From: Opitutales bacterium
GTDB taxonomy: Bacteria > Verrucomicrobiota > Verrucomicrobiia > Opitutales > UBA953
Length of the DNA: 64,000 nucleotides
Direction of reading: 5' to 3'
NCBI GenBank assembly: GCA_017440935.1
Contig: JAFSAO010000014.1
Coordinates: 1-64,000, forward strand
The notes under the pieces: generated by a model
What the model saw: the letters and a program-made list of their open reading frames with translations, nothing else
The model's database searches: none
What the model was told of the DNA's origin: nothing
Position numbers and translations under genes: made by a program
Part shown: piece by piece, positions 1-9,447 of the stretch
How positions within the stretch are numbered: position 1 is the stretch's first letter
Layout of the letters: the number at the start of each line of letters is the position of its first letter

Positions 1-290
<290 letters not shown>

Positions 291-449
291 GTTTTATTAC
301 TTACAAATCTGCATTCCCTTTTCATTAATGCACTTGGAGCTTTGTCTTAAACAAAGTCCGCTATGCGTAAAACAATTTAACCTATGACCGCTGTTTGACT
401 GGCAAATCAAAGTGATCACATCTTATTGATGACAGCGCGAGGTCCCCTT

Positions 450-563
450 CTGGTGATCACAGGTGAGGTGTAACACACGTTCCCATCCCGAACACGCTCG
501 TTAAGCCCTCAACCGCCGATGGTAGTGCAGCCACGCTGCTGTGTGAGAGTAGGTCGTCGCCAG
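450..563 (+). rRNA. rrf: 5S ribosomal RNA
   Basis: The conserved 5S core is present: CCCATCCCGAACACG at 482-496 and GATGGTAGTGCAGCC near 518-532. The ends (CTGGTGAT... and ...GTCGCCAG) pair as helix I, giving about 114 nt. It lies roughly 160 nt after the 23S end in the same direction, the usual 16S-23S-5S order. The spacer at 291-449 contains no tRNA that I can see. Confidence 0.95.
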
Positions 564-570
564 TCTATAC

Positions 571-611
571 GGAGCCCGTTCTTTTAAAATGAGGAACGGG
601 CTCCTTTCGTT
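571..611 (+). terminator. rRNA operon intrinsic terminator
   Basis: An 11-bp perfect stem GGAGCCCGTTC / GAACGGGCTCC (571-581 and 594-604) is followed by a short T-rich tail. It sits 8 nt after the 5S end and closes the rRNA operon. Confidence 0.9.
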
Positions 612-703
612 TACAGAAATTAAAAAAAAAAAAACTAATGAAGACCTAAAAAAGGAGAGAAAGGTCAATTAAATTAACTTAATATTTAGCTTTAGTTCCT
701 AAA

Positions 704-1432
704 ATGAGAAAAATTATCTTAGCATTTTCAGTCTTTCTTGTCCTACTTTCTGTGGGAATTATGTTGTATGTGCGAATTTTTTCCGTGGTGGAGCCGAAGC
801 TGACGACTCCGATTAAGGAAATCGTTCCCGAAAAGATTGCCGGATGGACGGTCACGGAGCAACCGCTTGCCGAAACAGAAGGGATGCGGCAATATGTGGG
901 AAAGCTCCTTCAATTTGACCAGTGTGTATCTCGGGTTTTTCGCAAAGGAGAATTGGAGGTCGTTTTCTATGTTGCATATTGGAGTCCCGGAGGGAAAACG
1001 CCTTTTGATGCCGGAGGTCACAATCCGGATTCCTGTTGGGTGAATTCCGGATGGACACGTGATGCGCGTGAGTTCAGTGTGTCTGATCGCAAACTCAACA
1101 ATCGAGAGCTTCTACCCTATGAGTTCGGCGTTTATTCAAAAGACGGCACGACGCAGCCCGTGATCTTTTGGCATTTAGTCAACGGAAATCCCTTCGTTTA
1201 TAAAGAACAAAAAACAGGTTGGCGCAATGGTCTTGCCGGAGCCATTGAGCGCATAAGCGTTAGAATTGAAGATTTTAAACGATTCGGATTGAACCAGCGA
1301 CGGGAACAAATGTTTATCCGGATTTCCTTCCCGAATCAGGACATTGAAAAAGTTTGGGCGAATCCGGATTTTCAAAATCTCCTGCTTTCTGTTGATCGTC
1401 TCGGAATTTTCAAGGATTCTCCGTGGAAGTAG
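704..1432 (+). CDS. epsI: EpsI-family exosortase-associated protein
   Basis: A 242-residue protein with one N-terminal membrane anchor (about residues 4-26) and a periplasmic domain. The stretch HNPDSCWVNSGW around residues 105-117 matches the H...PD.C....GW signature of the EpsI (DUF3485) family, which accompanies exosortases in PEP-CTERM sorting and exopolysaccharide systems. EpsI is usually encoded beside or fused to an exosortase, but none is visible here. The gene directly follows the rRNA operon and precedes folD. No Shine-Dalgarno motif lies just before the ATG; an AAGGAGAG at about 650-657 is 46 nt upstream, too far to act on this start. The family call rests on the motif, the length and the PEP-CTERM gene at 24177. 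Confidence 0.75.
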   Translation: MRKIILAFSVFLVLLSVGIMLYVRIFSVVEPKLTTPIKEIVPEKIAGWTVTEQPLAETEGMRQYVGKLLQFDQCVSRVFRKGELEVVFYVAYWSPGGKTPFDAGGHNPDSCWVNSGWTRDAREFSVSDRKLNNRELLPYEFGVYSKDGTTQPVIFWHLVNGNPFVYKEQKTGWRNGLAGAIERISVRIEDFKRFGLNQRREQMFIRISFPNQDIEKVWANPDFQNLLLSVDRLGIFKDSPWK

Positions 1433-1489
1433 TGCCCTCCGAAAATCGGTATTTGCCGAATCCCGAATTCAAGTTTACGCTCACAGCTT

Positions 1490-2371
1490 ATGCAACTCAT
1501 TGACGGAAATTTTATTGCGAAACAAGTCCTGGAGGAACTCAAAGAAACGATTGAGAAGATTTCGCCGGAGATTGTCCCGCATATCGTTGTTATTCGTGTC
1601 GGGAACGATCCTGCGTCTGTTTCTTATGTGAGCAAGAAACAAAAGACGGCAGCGGAAATCGGCATGAAGAGCACACTGAAACTTTTTCCCGAAAACGTTT
1701 CGCAAGCCGAACTTGAAGCGACGATTGATTCTCTCAATGCTGACGGGAACGTCCACGGAATCCTGATTCAGGCGCCGCTTCCGTCGCACATCAACGAAAC
1801 GGAAATCTTTAATCGCGTTTCCCCTGATAAAGATGTTGACGGATTTTCCACGGTCAATATCGGTCGTCTTGTCCAGGAGCTTCCGTCTGCTTTTGCTGCA
1901 TGTACTCCTGCCGGCATCATAGAACTTCTCGAACGTTCGGGCGTAAAAACCGACGGGAAGCACGTCGTTGTTATCGGTCGCTCCCTTATCGTCGGTAAAC
2001 CAGCATCGCTTCTTCTCATTTCAAAAAAATCCAATGCCACCGTTACTGTTTGCCATTCCCGCACGCAAAATCTTGCGGAGATTGCAAAGCAGGCGGACAT
2101 TCTTGTCGCCGCAATCGGGCGTGCAAAATTTGTTACGGAAGCGATGGTGAAACCCGGAGCCGTTGTTATCGATGTCGGAATTAACCGCGTTCCCGATGCT
2201 TCGAAAAAAAGCGGATTTCGCTTGGTCGGGGATGTCGATTTTGAAAATGTGGCGCCGAAGTGTGAAAAAATCACACCGGTCCCCGGGGGCGTCGGACCGA
2301 TGACGGTCGCAATGCTGATGAAAAATACACTTGCGGCGTGCCTTCGTGCGAACGGCAAAGATGTTTTGTAA
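1490..2371 (+). CDS. folD: Bifunctional methylenetetrahydrofolate dehydrogenase / methenyltetrahydrofolate cyclohydrolase FolD
   Basis: This cytoplasmic one-carbon enzyme interconverts 5,10-methylene-, 5,10-methenyl- and 10-formyl-tetrahydrofolate using NADP. The 293-residue length is normal. Visible landmarks are the substrate-site SYVSKKQK with the catalytic lysine (about residues 46-53), DVDGF, the Rossmann-fold GRSLIVGKP, the GDVDF segment and the C-terminal [10 protein letters not shown] signature. The ATG at 1490 fits the family start (MQLIDG). The RDD protein gene starts 15 nt downstream on the same strand. Confidence 0.97.
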   Translation: MQLIDGNFIAKQVLEELKETIEKISPEIVPHIVVIRVGNDPASVSYVSKKQKTAAEIGMKSTLKLFPENVSQAELEATIDSLNADGNVHGILIQAPLPSHINETEIFNRVSPDKDVDGFSTVNIGRLVQELPSAFAACTPAGIIELLERSGVKTDGKHVVVIGRSLIVGKPASLLLISKKSNATVTVCHSRTQNLAEIAKQADILVAAIGRAKFVTEAMVKPGAVVIDVGINRVPDASKKSGFRLVGDVDFENVAPKCEKITPVPGGVGPMTVAMLMKNTLAACLRANGKDVL

Positions 2372-2386
2372 AAATACTCTTTCGGC

Positions 2387-3049
2387 ATGAATCCGCCGCC
2401 GATCCCGAAAAAAGTCATTTTTGTCGTCGACGAGAAAAATCTTCCGCCGTCTGCGCCGATGTTTTTCCGTTCGCTCGCGTTTTTGGCAGACAGCGTGCTC
2501 GTCCTGTTTCTGTCGGCAATTGCCGTAAAACTTTTTTTGCCGTTTTTTTGTCCGAACGGATTTTTTGTTTTTACGGAATATTATCGGGAACTCAACTCCG
2601 CCTACGAAGCAACGTTGCTCGCCGCCGCAAACGGGAACTCCGTTGATTCCTCTGCACTTGATTCCGTCTTGCGCCGAATAGCACAAGATGAAACGCTTAT
2701 ATCGTTCTTCGATACGACTTACACCGTTTCGTTTCTTACTGCGGTGCTTTACTTCATTTTGACGGAATTTTTCATGCGAGGACAAACGCTCGGAAAAAAA
2801 ATCTTCGGGCTGAGGACGGTTATTTACGGAACGCCGTGCCCGCCGCTTTTTCTCCAAATCCTTTCCCGTGCATTTTGGAAAGCGTTTACCGTTGTTCCCG
2901 TGGGAATCTTGTTGGCGCTTCTTGCCGTCATTAACGCAACTATTGTTGCGCTTTCCCGTCGACACCGAGGTTGGCACGACAAACTTGCACGAACAGAGGT
3001 GATTGATTTGCGCGCGTTGAATAAATCCGCTCATCCGCCTCATTCCTGA
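2387..3049 (+). CDS. RDD-family membrane protein
   Basis: A 220-residue integral membrane protein. The RDD hallmarks are present: an early arginine and aspartate in the first helix (FRSLAFLADSVLV), GQTLGKKIFGLRT before the third helix, and a terminal RGWHDKLARTEV that matches the GWHD...T consensus. Three or four membrane segments are seen. RDD proteins have been linked to ion transport, but no substrate can be read from this one. It lies between folD and aroB on the same strand. Confidence 0.85.
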   Translation: MNPPPIPKKVIFVVDEKNLPPSAPMFFRSLAFLADSVLVLFLSAIAVKLFLPFFCPNGFFVFTEYYRELNSAYEATLLAAANGNSVDSSALDSVLRRIAQDETLISFFDTTYTVSFLTAVLYFILTEFFMRGQTLGKKIFGLRTVIYGTPCPPLFLQILSRAFWKAFTVVPVGILLALLAVINATIVALSRRHRGWHDKLARTEVIDLRALNKSAHPPHS

Positions 3050-3080
3050 TTTTTTTTATTTCAATTTTCTGATTCCTCAA

Positions 3081-4175
3081 ATGCACGATATCACGGTAGC
3101 CCTCGGCGAACGCAGTTACAAAATCCACATCGGAGAAAATCTCGCGGGAACGCTTCTCGCGTTGGCGGACGGATTTGTCGCGGAAAACCGTCCCGTTGCC
3201 GTGATTACGTGCCCGACGCTCCCGCAGCTGCATCCGTCGCTTTTTTCGGAGTTAAAAAAACGTTCCCGTCTTCTCATTGAAACTTCCGTCGACGGCGAAG
3301 GCGCCAAAAGCACACGCGAACTTGCCGATATTTGGGAAAAACTCGCTGAAGCTCGCATTGACCGCGCGGGTGTGATTTTTGCTGTCGGCGGCGGAGTCGT
3401 CGGGGATTTGTCCGGATTTTGCGCGGCGACGTTCCTGCGAGGAATCTCTTTTGTCCAAGTTCCGACAACGCTTCTTTCGATGGTGGACAGCTCCGTCGGC
3501 GGGAAAACCGGAATTAATTTGCCTTCGGGAAAAAATCTTGTCGGTGCGTTCCATCAGCCTGCCGCCGTCGTCGCCGACATGGCGTTGTTGTCGACGCTCC
3601 CGCCACGAGAATTTGCCGCAGGCATGGCGGAAGTCATCAAATACGGGATGCTTGCTGACGCATCGTTTTTTGAAAAACTTGAAGCGGCGGGAACGCTTAC
3701 GTGGAATTCGCCGGAACTACCCGCCGTTGTTCGTCGTTGTTGCGAAATCAAAGCGAAGATTGTTGCCGCAGACGAGCGCGAAACGGCAAAAGAAAACGGA
3801 CGCGCCCTTTTGAATCTCGGGCATACTTTCGGGCACGCTATTGAGAAAGTCGCAGGCTACGGGGAGTATTTGCACGGAGAAGCGGTCGCCGTTGGTTGCG
3901 TTGCCGCAGCAATGCTCTCGGAAAATCTCGGATTCGCGCCGGCGGGAACGCTTGCCGGGCGCGCGATCGCTCTTTTTGAGAAAAACAACCTCCCCGTGAA
4001 ATTGCGGACACCGCTTTCGCTCGATGCACTCGTCGCTGCCGGCGGGAACGACAAAAAAGTCGTCGCGGGGAAATTGCGTTTTGTGCTCATGAAAAAAATC
4101 GGAGAGGCGTTTACGACATCCGCCGTTCCCGCCAGCGCTGTTCGTGACGTTTGGCTCTCTCTTGGCGCAAAATAG
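3081..4175 (+). CDS. aroB: 3-dehydroquinate synthase AroB
   Basis: The second enzyme of the shikimate pathway; it cyclises DAHP to 3-dehydroquinate using NAD and a metal ion. The 364 residues contain the nucleotide-site GGGVVGDLSGF, PTTLLSMVDSSVGGKTGIN, the EVIKYG segment and the metal ligands in NLGHTFGHAIE and HGEAVAVG, in the order expected. The gene follows the RDD gene by 31 nt, with no obvious Shine-Dalgarno. A hairpin lies 36 nt after the stop. Confidence 0.97.
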   Translation: MHDITVALGERSYKIHIGENLAGTLLALADGFVAENRPVAVITCPTLPQLHPSLFSELKKRSRLLIETSVDGEGAKSTRELADIWEKLAEARIDRAGVIFAVGGGVVGDLSGFCAATFLRGISFVQVPTTLLSMVDSSVGGKTGINLPSGKNLVGAFHQPAAVVADMALLSTLPPREFAAGMAEVIKYGMLADASFFEKLEAAGTLTWNSPELPAVVRRCCEIKAKIVAADERETAKENGRALLNLGHTFGHAIEKVAGYGEYLHGEAVAVGCVAAAMLSENLGFAPAGTLAGRAIALFEKNNLPVKLRTPLSLDALVAAGGNDKKVVAGKLRFVLMKKIGEAFTTSAVPASAVRDVWLSLGAK

Positions 4176-4210
4176 CCGAATCGCATCACATTCTTATTTC
4201 CTAAAAAAAA

Positions 4211-4243
4211 GCCTCCGGCGGGAACTATGTTTCCGCCGGAGTG
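4211..4243. terminator. Hairpin after aroB, likely terminator
   Basis: CTCCGGCGGGA at 4213-4223 pairs with TTCCGCCGGAG at 4231-4241. The + strand tail GTGTTGT is only weakly T-rich, but on the - strand the hairpin is followed by eight T. One arm contains the dispersed word CGGGAAC. It probably ends the epsI-aroB unit. Confidence 0.6.
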
Positions 4244-4437
4244 TTGTAACTGACTTAACTCTAACTTCTCTCTATCTCTATTAACCTCAAATGAATTCAA
4301 CCAAAATACACTCAATTAAGCGTTGCCCGGAAAAAAATTGTCTCAAAAACAAATAAAATTTGTGTTCATTTGAGCGTTCAAATCTTCGCTAAATTTCTGT
4401 TTTCATTTCCTTGTGTCGCGTCTATTCTTTCCCGACA

Positions 4438-5733
4438 ATGTTTTTTCCCGGAACCAAGTCCGACAAAGCCCTCCGCAAAAACGCAGGAAATTTACTTATT
4501 TCCGCCGAAAAAGTTTTGCGTTATCGAGGAGATATTTTTGACGAAACGGAGCGTGAGCGCTTCGATGCCGCCGTCGCCGGAGTCAAATCCGCACTCGCGG
4601 GAACTCCGCTTGTTCCCGACGAACTTAAAGACAAAACCGATGCGCTCAAAAGCGTTTTGTGCGAATTGGGCGGAACGATTTTTCCGCAGAAGAAACTTCC
4701 GGAATGGGTCGAACTTATTATCGTCGCCGCAATTCTTGCCGGCGGGATTCGCGCATTTTTTATCCAACCGTTTAAAATTCCGACCAACTCGATGTTTCCG
4801 ACTTACAACGGAATGACGTCTGAAGTTTGCACGGGAACGGAAAACACTCTCGAAAAATGGGCGGAACGCATTTTCCGTAGCGCATCGTTTTACGAATTTA
4901 AATCTCCGGCAAACGGAGAGGTGCTGATTCCGCTTCGCCGCGAAGCAAACGGTCGCGGTTTTTCGCTTGTGCCTCCGGAGAAAGACGGCGCTGCGGGAAC
5001 GGTGGTTTCGCCCGGAAAAGATATCTACAGCCTCTATGTCGGCGGCACGCTCGTTCCCGTCGCCGTTCCGCGCGAATTTTCGCTGAGCGCGGTTTTGCTC
5101 AAAACATTTTTTCCGGAATCGGCGGATGAGTCCGTGCCGGAGGCGTTTCGCTGGCGCTCCGTTTTCAAAAATGCGCAACTGACAATGCTTCCTGACGGCT
5201 CGCCTGCGTTGCGCACGGGAAAAATTGTCCGATCCGGAGAAAATTTGCTCAATTTTAAAATCCTCGGAGGAGATATGGTGCTCGTTAATCGCATGAGCTA
5301 TCATTTCTTCGAGCCGGAGCGCGGCGATCCGTTTGTTTTCCGGACGCGTAATATTCCCGGGTTGAGCAACGTCGAACTTTACTACATCAAACGCCTTGCC
5401 GGGTTGCCCGGCGATGTTTTGCGCGTCGACGAAGGAAAACTTCTCGTGAACGGCGTTCCCGCAGATTTTTCCGAAGCATTTGTGCTCAACAATGCGCCGA
5501 CACCGCAGGAAAAATATTACGGTTACCTGCCGACAAGCGGCGCTCCGTCGCCGTATAGTTGGCACCTTACGCAAAATTTTCGCGTTCCCGAAGGCTTTTT
5601 CTACGCGCTCGGCGATAACTCCGCAAACAGCTACGACTCTCGCGGCTGGGGCGGCGTTCCCGCGGACGATGTCGTCGGTTCTGCGCTCTTCATTCTGTAT
5701 CCGTTCTCGTCGCGCTGGGGCTTGGCGAAATAA
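4438..5733 (+). CDS. lepB: Signal peptidase I with large insertion
   Basis: A membrane serine protease that removes signal peptides of secreted proteins. The catalytic serine is in PTNSMFPT (Ser118 from the chosen start) and the general-base lysine in YYIKRLAGLPGD (Lys318). Box E, GDNSANSYDSRGWG, is near the C-terminus. One membrane helix (about residues 91-107) precedes the active site. The Ser-Lys spacing of 200 residues is far above the roughly 55 of E. coli LepB, because about 145 residues are inserted between box B and box C. The ATG at 4438 is preferred to an upstream TTG at 4411, which would add nine unremarkable residues. hemD follows within 25 nt. Confidence 0.92.
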   Translation: MFFPGTKSDKALRKNAGNLLISAEKVLRYRGDIFDETERERFDAAVAGVKSALAGTPLVPDELKDKTDALKSVLCELGGTIFPQKKLPEWVELIIVAAILAGGIRAFFIQPFKIPTNSMFPTYNGMTSEVCTGTENTLEKWAERIFRSASFYEFKSPANGEVLIPLRREANGRGFSLVPPEKDGAAGTVVSPGKDIYSLYVGGTLVPVAVPREFSLSAVLLKTFFPESADESVPEAFRWRSVFKNAQLTMLPDGSPALRTGKIVRSGENLLNFKILGGDMVLVNRMSYHFFEPERGDPFVFRTRNIPGLSNVELYYIKRLAGLPGDVLRVDEGKLLVNGVPADFSEAFVLNNAPTPQEKYYGYLPTSGAPSPYSWHLTQNFRVPEGFFYALGDNSANSYDSRGWGGVPADDVVGSALFILYPFSSRWGLAK

Positions 5734-5756
5734 CGCTGATAATTTTTTTGAAAAAA

Positions 5757-6545
5757 ATGGAAACGAATCTTTTAGAAAATCGCCGTGTCGTTATCACGCG
5801 TCCTGAAGCGCAAAACGCTGAATTGCGTGCGGAGCTCGAGTCCCGCGGCGCGACTGTAATCGAAATGCCGTTGATTGAAATTTCGCTCGACGGGAACGAA
5901 GAAATCGCAAACGAAATTTTCGCCGGAATCACCGAGTATGATTGGCTCGTGTTTACGAGCGCGAACGGCGTGCGCGGTTTTTTTAAAAAATTCTTCGCAC
6001 GTTTCAAAGATTTGCGCTGGCTGGGCCCGTGCCGTATTGCGTGTGTCGGTCCGGCAACGCAAAAAGCTGTTGAGGAACTTCACCTCGAAGTGGAAGTCGT
6101 TCCCGAGGTCCATACGGGAACGGCTTTCGCCGACAAGCTCATCGCTGAGCAGGATTTGGAAAATCTCAAAATCTGCGTCGTTACCGGAAACCGTAATCCC
6201 GACACGCTCGCGCGCCGCCTCGCGGAGGAAGCGCACGCGATTGTCGACACGTTCCCGTGCTACTCGACGGATGCCGCAGACGTGAACGGGCGAGATGCCG
6301 TGCTTGCCGATTTTCGTGCAAACGGAGCGCACTTCATCGTTTTTGCCAGCGGAAGCGCAGTGCAGTCGTTCATCACGCAGGCACCGAATTTGCGTTTGGA
6401 GAAAAATGCCGTTCAGCCGCGAGTCGTTGCCATCGGTGAGCCGACGGCGTCCGTGTTGCGCCAAGCCGGAATTCCGGTTTCCGCCGTCGCCGCGCACGCC
6501 ACTCCCGCAGCGATTGCCGACGCGGTTTGCGGGCTGGTCGCGTAA
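5757..6545 (+). CDS. hemD: Uroporphyrinogen-III synthase HemD
   Basis: Converts hydroxymethylbilane to uroporphyrinogen III, the branch point for haem, sirohaem and corrinoids. The 262 residues show the two-domain HemD layout: RRVVITRPEAQ at the N-terminus, WLVFTSANGVRGFF, the IACVGPATQKAV turn, TGNRNPDTLARRL opening the second domain, FIVFASGSAVQSFI, and VVAIGEPTASVLRQ near the end. I take the ATG at 5757; a TTG nine bases upstream is also in frame. No other tetrapyrrole biosynthesis genes are adjacent, although the window carries a haem-use locus at its right end. Confidence 0.9.
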   Translation: METNLLENRRVVITRPEAQNAELRAELESRGATVIEMPLIEISLDGNEEIANEIFAGITEYDWLVFTSANGVRGFFKKFFARFKDLRWLGPCRIACVGPATQKAVEELHLEVEVVPEVHTGTAFADKLIAEQDLENLKICVVTGNRNPDTLARRLAEEAHAIVDTFPCYSTDAADVNGRDAVLADFRANGAHFIVFASGSAVQSFITQAPNLRLEKNAVQPRVVAIGEPTASVLRQAGIPVSAVAAHATPAAIADAVCGLVA

Positions 6546-6572
6546 AATCTTATTTTCTCAAAAAAATCACCG

Positions 6573-8099
6573 ATGCGTCTGCGCTCAAAAATTTCTTCAA
6601 TGAAAAGTTTTCGCGCGGAATATTTCGCGGCGAAATCGCGAACGGAACGCGTGCTTTCTGCGGGTGGCGGAGTTTTTCATACGTTGGTGATGTTCGTATT
6701 CGGCGGAATTTGGACGGGAATGAGCGCGTCGATATTTTTTCCGCTTATTTTCTCCGAGAAAAATTCCGAGTCCGGGTGGCTTCCCGTGCTTTTCGTCGGC
6801 GGATTTTTCTGTATCGGGCTTGGTATGCTCGGCTATGCGCTGTTCCGCTTAGGTTCGATTATTCGGACGATTGTGACGGCACCGCCCGTCGGAAGTGTTC
6901 CCGTGACCTCGCAGACAGATCTTCCTGCGGAAATGCCGGATTCCGCAAATTCCGAAAATCCGTTTCATGTCGCGGCGGACGCTGACGCGGATGCCGACTC
7001 GAATTCGGATGCTCCCGAAACGCTCGGTTCAAAAATTTTTCTCGCAATCTTCGGGCTCGTCTTTTTCTGCGCGGGCGTGACGGTTTCGACAATCGGTGTG
7101 AAAAAATATTTGGATGAAGAAACCGCTGCGAAAACGTGGATTTCCGCACCGTGCAAAATTGTTTCCGCAACGTTGGAACGTGAGAGCGGGAGCAAGGGCA
7201 AAACAATGTATTCGCCGAAAATCGTTTACGAATTTTCCGTCGGAGAAAAAACGTTTCACGGGAACGACATCTTTATTTCGCTCAATTCCTCATCGAGCAA
7301 TTACGATAAGGAAAAGCGCCGTCTCGAAAAATATCGCAAAGAAAAAACGTGTTGGTTCAACCCGGAGAATCCGTCGGAAAACGCGCTGATGAAGCCGACG
7401 GGCGGATTTTCGCTTCGCAAAATTGTCCCGGCAATTTTCGGGCTCCCGTTTATCTTGGTCGGCGGAGGGATTTTTGTCGGCGGTGTTTTCGGGAATTTCT
7501 TCAAGAAAAAGAAAAATGTGCCGGAGCGTCCTATCGGCGCGTTGCGTTCGGAGACGGACGGCTCTTCGCCACTTACCGGTGTGCTTGTGATGTTCGGTTT
7601 TGCGACGGTTTGGAATTTAATCGTGTTCGTTGTCGGCGCGGGATTTTTCTCGGACGGATTTCCGGGCACGTTTCCGGCGGCGGTCATCGGCTTTTTCGCA
7701 GTTATCGGAATCGGGTTGATTTTCCTCGCGCTGAGGACCTGCCTTGCTGTTACGTTGCCGCAATACCTGTTAGTGCTTTCCCCTACGGGAACGCTGACGC
7801 CCGGCGGGAACGTGCGGCTTTCGTGGCGAGTGGCGCGCGGCGATCCCGCGAAAGTGCAAGCGTTGAAGCTGGAATTTGTCCGCTTGGAAAAAACGAATGT
7901 TTACGTTAACGGAAAGCAGAAAGAGAAGGTTGCTGAACGCATTTCCGTTTACGAAACGATGTCGCGCTCGGAAATTGCTGCGGGAACGGCGGATTTTTTC
8001 GTTCCCGCGAATGTGTCTCCCGGTAAATGGGTTTTCCGTCTTTCCGGAAAAACCGCATTCCCTCGTCCTAATATCGAAGCGGACTTTTTTGTCAGCTAA
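6573..8099 (+). CDS. DUF3592-type multi-pass membrane protein
   Basis: A 508-residue protein with about seven predicted membrane segments in two blocks. A soluble region between them (about residues 180-260) resembles DUF3592: KTWISAPCKIVSATLERES, a YEFSVGEKTFHGN strand and a VWFNP-like CWFNPENP. The C-terminal 130 residues form a predicted beta-rich domain. The function of the family is not known. An alternative ATG nine codons downstream (6600) would give MKSFRAEY. It ends a + strand run and converges with the rRNA methyltransferase gene. Confidence 0.7.
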   Translation: MRLRSKISSMKSFRAEYFAAKSRTERVLSAGGGVFHTLVMFVFGGIWTGMSASIFFPLIFSEKNSESGWLPVLFVGGFFCIGLGMLGYALFRLGSIIRTIVTAPPVGSVPVTSQTDLPAEMPDSANSENPFHVAADADADADSNSDAPETLGSKIFLAIFGLVFFCAGVTVSTIGVKKYLDEETAAKTWISAPCKIVSATLERESGSKGKTMYSPKIVYEFSVGEKTFHGNDIFISLNSSSSNYDKEKRRLEKYRKEKTCWFNPENPSENALMKPTGGFSLRKIVPAIFGLPFILVGGGIFVGGVFGNFFKKKKNVPERPIGALRSETDGSSPLTGVLVMFGFATVWNLIVFVVGAGFFSDGFPGTFPAAVIGFFAVIGIGLIFLALRTCLAVTLPQYLLVLSPTGTLTPGGNVRLSWRVARGDPAKVQALKLEFVRLEKTNVYVNGKQKEKVAERISVYETMSRSEIAAGTADFFVPANVSPGKWVFRLSGKTAFPRPNIEADFFVS

Positions 8100-8102
8100 G
8101 CC

Positions 8103-8147
8103 TCAAGCATCAAATATCAAGCACTGCACTCGATGCCTGATGCTTGA
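8103..8147. repeat. Short palindromic element between convergent genes
   Basis: TCAAGCATCA at 8103-8112 and TGATGCTTGA at 8138-8147 are exact inverted copies, with further degenerate ATCAAGC-like units between them. The same vocabulary (AAGCATCA, TGATGCTTGG) recurs at 22708-22845. It lies between two converging genes and may also terminate transcription. Confidence 0.75.
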
Positions 8148-8162
8148 GACGTGGCGCTTAAT

Positions 8163-9404
8163 TTACCAAACAATCGCCCAGAGGGCTTTCAGGTAGCGGC
8201 CTTCCGGGTAGTTCGACATCACGGGATGGTCGGCTCCGGGACCTGTGCGGTCGAGAATCTGAAGGCGGCGACCGAGGCGATGCGCCACGCGAATCACGGT
8301 CGCTTCAAAATCTTCGACTTTGAGCAACCCCGAGCACGAATATGTTACGAAAAGCCCTCCGCGCTTCACGAGCGGGAGCGCGACTTTGTTCATGTCGTGA
8401 TATTTCGCGATGCCGTCTTCGTAGTCTTCGCGCCCGTTGATGAGTTTCGGCGGGTCGAGCACGACAACGTCGTATTGTGCGCCGTTTGCCTGCATTTGTC
8501 GTGCGAACGTGAATGTGTCCGCGTGAACGAAATTGATGCGTGTCTGGTTCAGGTTCGCGTTGTGCTTCGCTTGCGCGATCGCCTTCTCGTCGAGGTCGAC
8601 GCCGGTCACTTCGGCGGCGTTCCCGCGCACTTTTGCCGAGAGCGAAAAACCGCCCGTGTAGCAGCACAGGTCGAGGACTTTTTTCCCTTCGCAAAACGGA
8701 ACGAGGTAGGCTCGGTTATCGCGTTGGTCGCAGAAAAATCCGGTTTTGTGTCCGTTCTCAAAATCGACGGCGTAGCGAATTCCGTTTTCGCGAATTTTGA
8801 CTTCACGCAAGCCCGGCGTGTGAAAATCGTCGCACCCGCGCGCATTTTCCATCGAGCCGAAGCCTTTAACGAGTTGCACGGTTTCGCGCGTTGTTCCGAG
8901 TGCGTCGTGCAGAATACGAATCCAGCTTTTGATGCGTTGGTAAACGGCGAGCGAAAAAACTTCGACGCTGAGCACGTCGCCGTATTTATCGACAACCAGA
9001 CCGTTGAGACCGTCGGCGTCGCCGTGAACGACGCGGAATGCGTCGGTTTTTTCCGGAAGTCTTAAAATTTCCGTGCGTAGAGCAACGGCGCGGCGCAGGA
9101 GTTTTTCAAAATAATCGTCGGGAAGGTCCTCTGTTCCGTGAGCGAAAATGCGCAACGGAATATTTGCTCCCGCGTTGTAAAAACCGTGTCCGAAAAGGGT
9201 TCCGTCCTTGCCGTAAACGTGCACTTGCGCTCCGGGCGCGATCCCGCCGGAAGTCGCTCCGACGAAGCGCGGATAGACATTCGGATTGTAGGTAAAATAT
9301 TTCAGCTGAACCCACGGCGCGATGAAGTTTGCCGTGTTCACGGGAACGGCAATCGGCTTTTCTCGTTGCGGGAACGGCGGGCGCGGGCGGCGGGGCGGAT
9401 TCAT
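8163..9404 (-). CDS. Class I SAM-dependent rRNA methyltransferase, RlmI-like
   Basis: A 413-residue protein predicted to methylate a cytosine C5 in 23S rRNA (RlmI type). It has an N-terminal PUA-like domain (about residues 20-100), then VVHGDADGLNGLVVDKYGD, typical of the RlmI/RlmK group. The Rossmann core follows, with VLDLCCYTGGFSL (SAM site), the VVLDPPKL motif and YSCSG holding the likely catalytic cysteine. The length equals that of the family. The N-terminal 20 residues are proline- and arginine-rich. I am sure of the family, less of the exact target base. Confidence 0.9.
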   Translation of the reverse strand: MNPPRRPRPPFPQREKPIAVPVNTANFIAPWVQLKYFTYNPNVYPRFVGATSGGIAPGAQVHVYGKDGTLFGHGFYNAGANIPLRIFAHGTEDLPDDYFEKLLRRAVALRTEILRLPEKTDAFRVVHGDADGLNGLVVDKYGDVLSVEVFSLAVYQRIKSWIRILHDALGTTRETVQLVKGFGSMENARGCDDFHTPGLREVKIRENGIRYAVDFENGHKTGFFCDQRDNRAYLVPFCEGKKVLDLCCYTGGFSLSAKVRGNAAEVTGVDLDEKAIAQAKHNANLNQTRINFVHADTFTFARQMQANGAQYDVVVLDPPKLINGREDYEDGIAKYHDMNKVALPLVKRGGLFVTYSCSGLLKVEDFEATVIRVAHRLGRRLQILDRTGPGADHPVMSNYPEGRYLKALWAIVW

Positions 9405-9412
9405 AACGGTCT

Positions 9413-9440
9413 CTTTAAGCCTTAAGCTTTAAGCTCTAAT
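9413..9440. repeat. Degenerate TTAAGCC/TTAAGCT heptad run
   Basis: Three to four tandem heptads of the type TTAAGCC, TTAAGCT, TTAAGCT, CTAATC fill the 43-nt gap between the aminotransferase and methyltransferase genes. It is a single-arm version of the intergenic repeat family; a related AAGCTTAAAG run follows tsf at 39150-39180. Confidence 0.6.
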
Positions 9441-9447
9441 CTTTTTT

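Noticed and set aside
4321-4360. Possible promoter upstream of lepB (TTGTCT and TAAAAT)
   Set aside because: The spacing between the two hexamers is only 9 nt, too short for a sigma-70 promoter.
8151-9065. A 304-codon + strand frame opposite the RlmI-type gene
   Set aside because: Antisense shadow of a clear methyltransferase gene.
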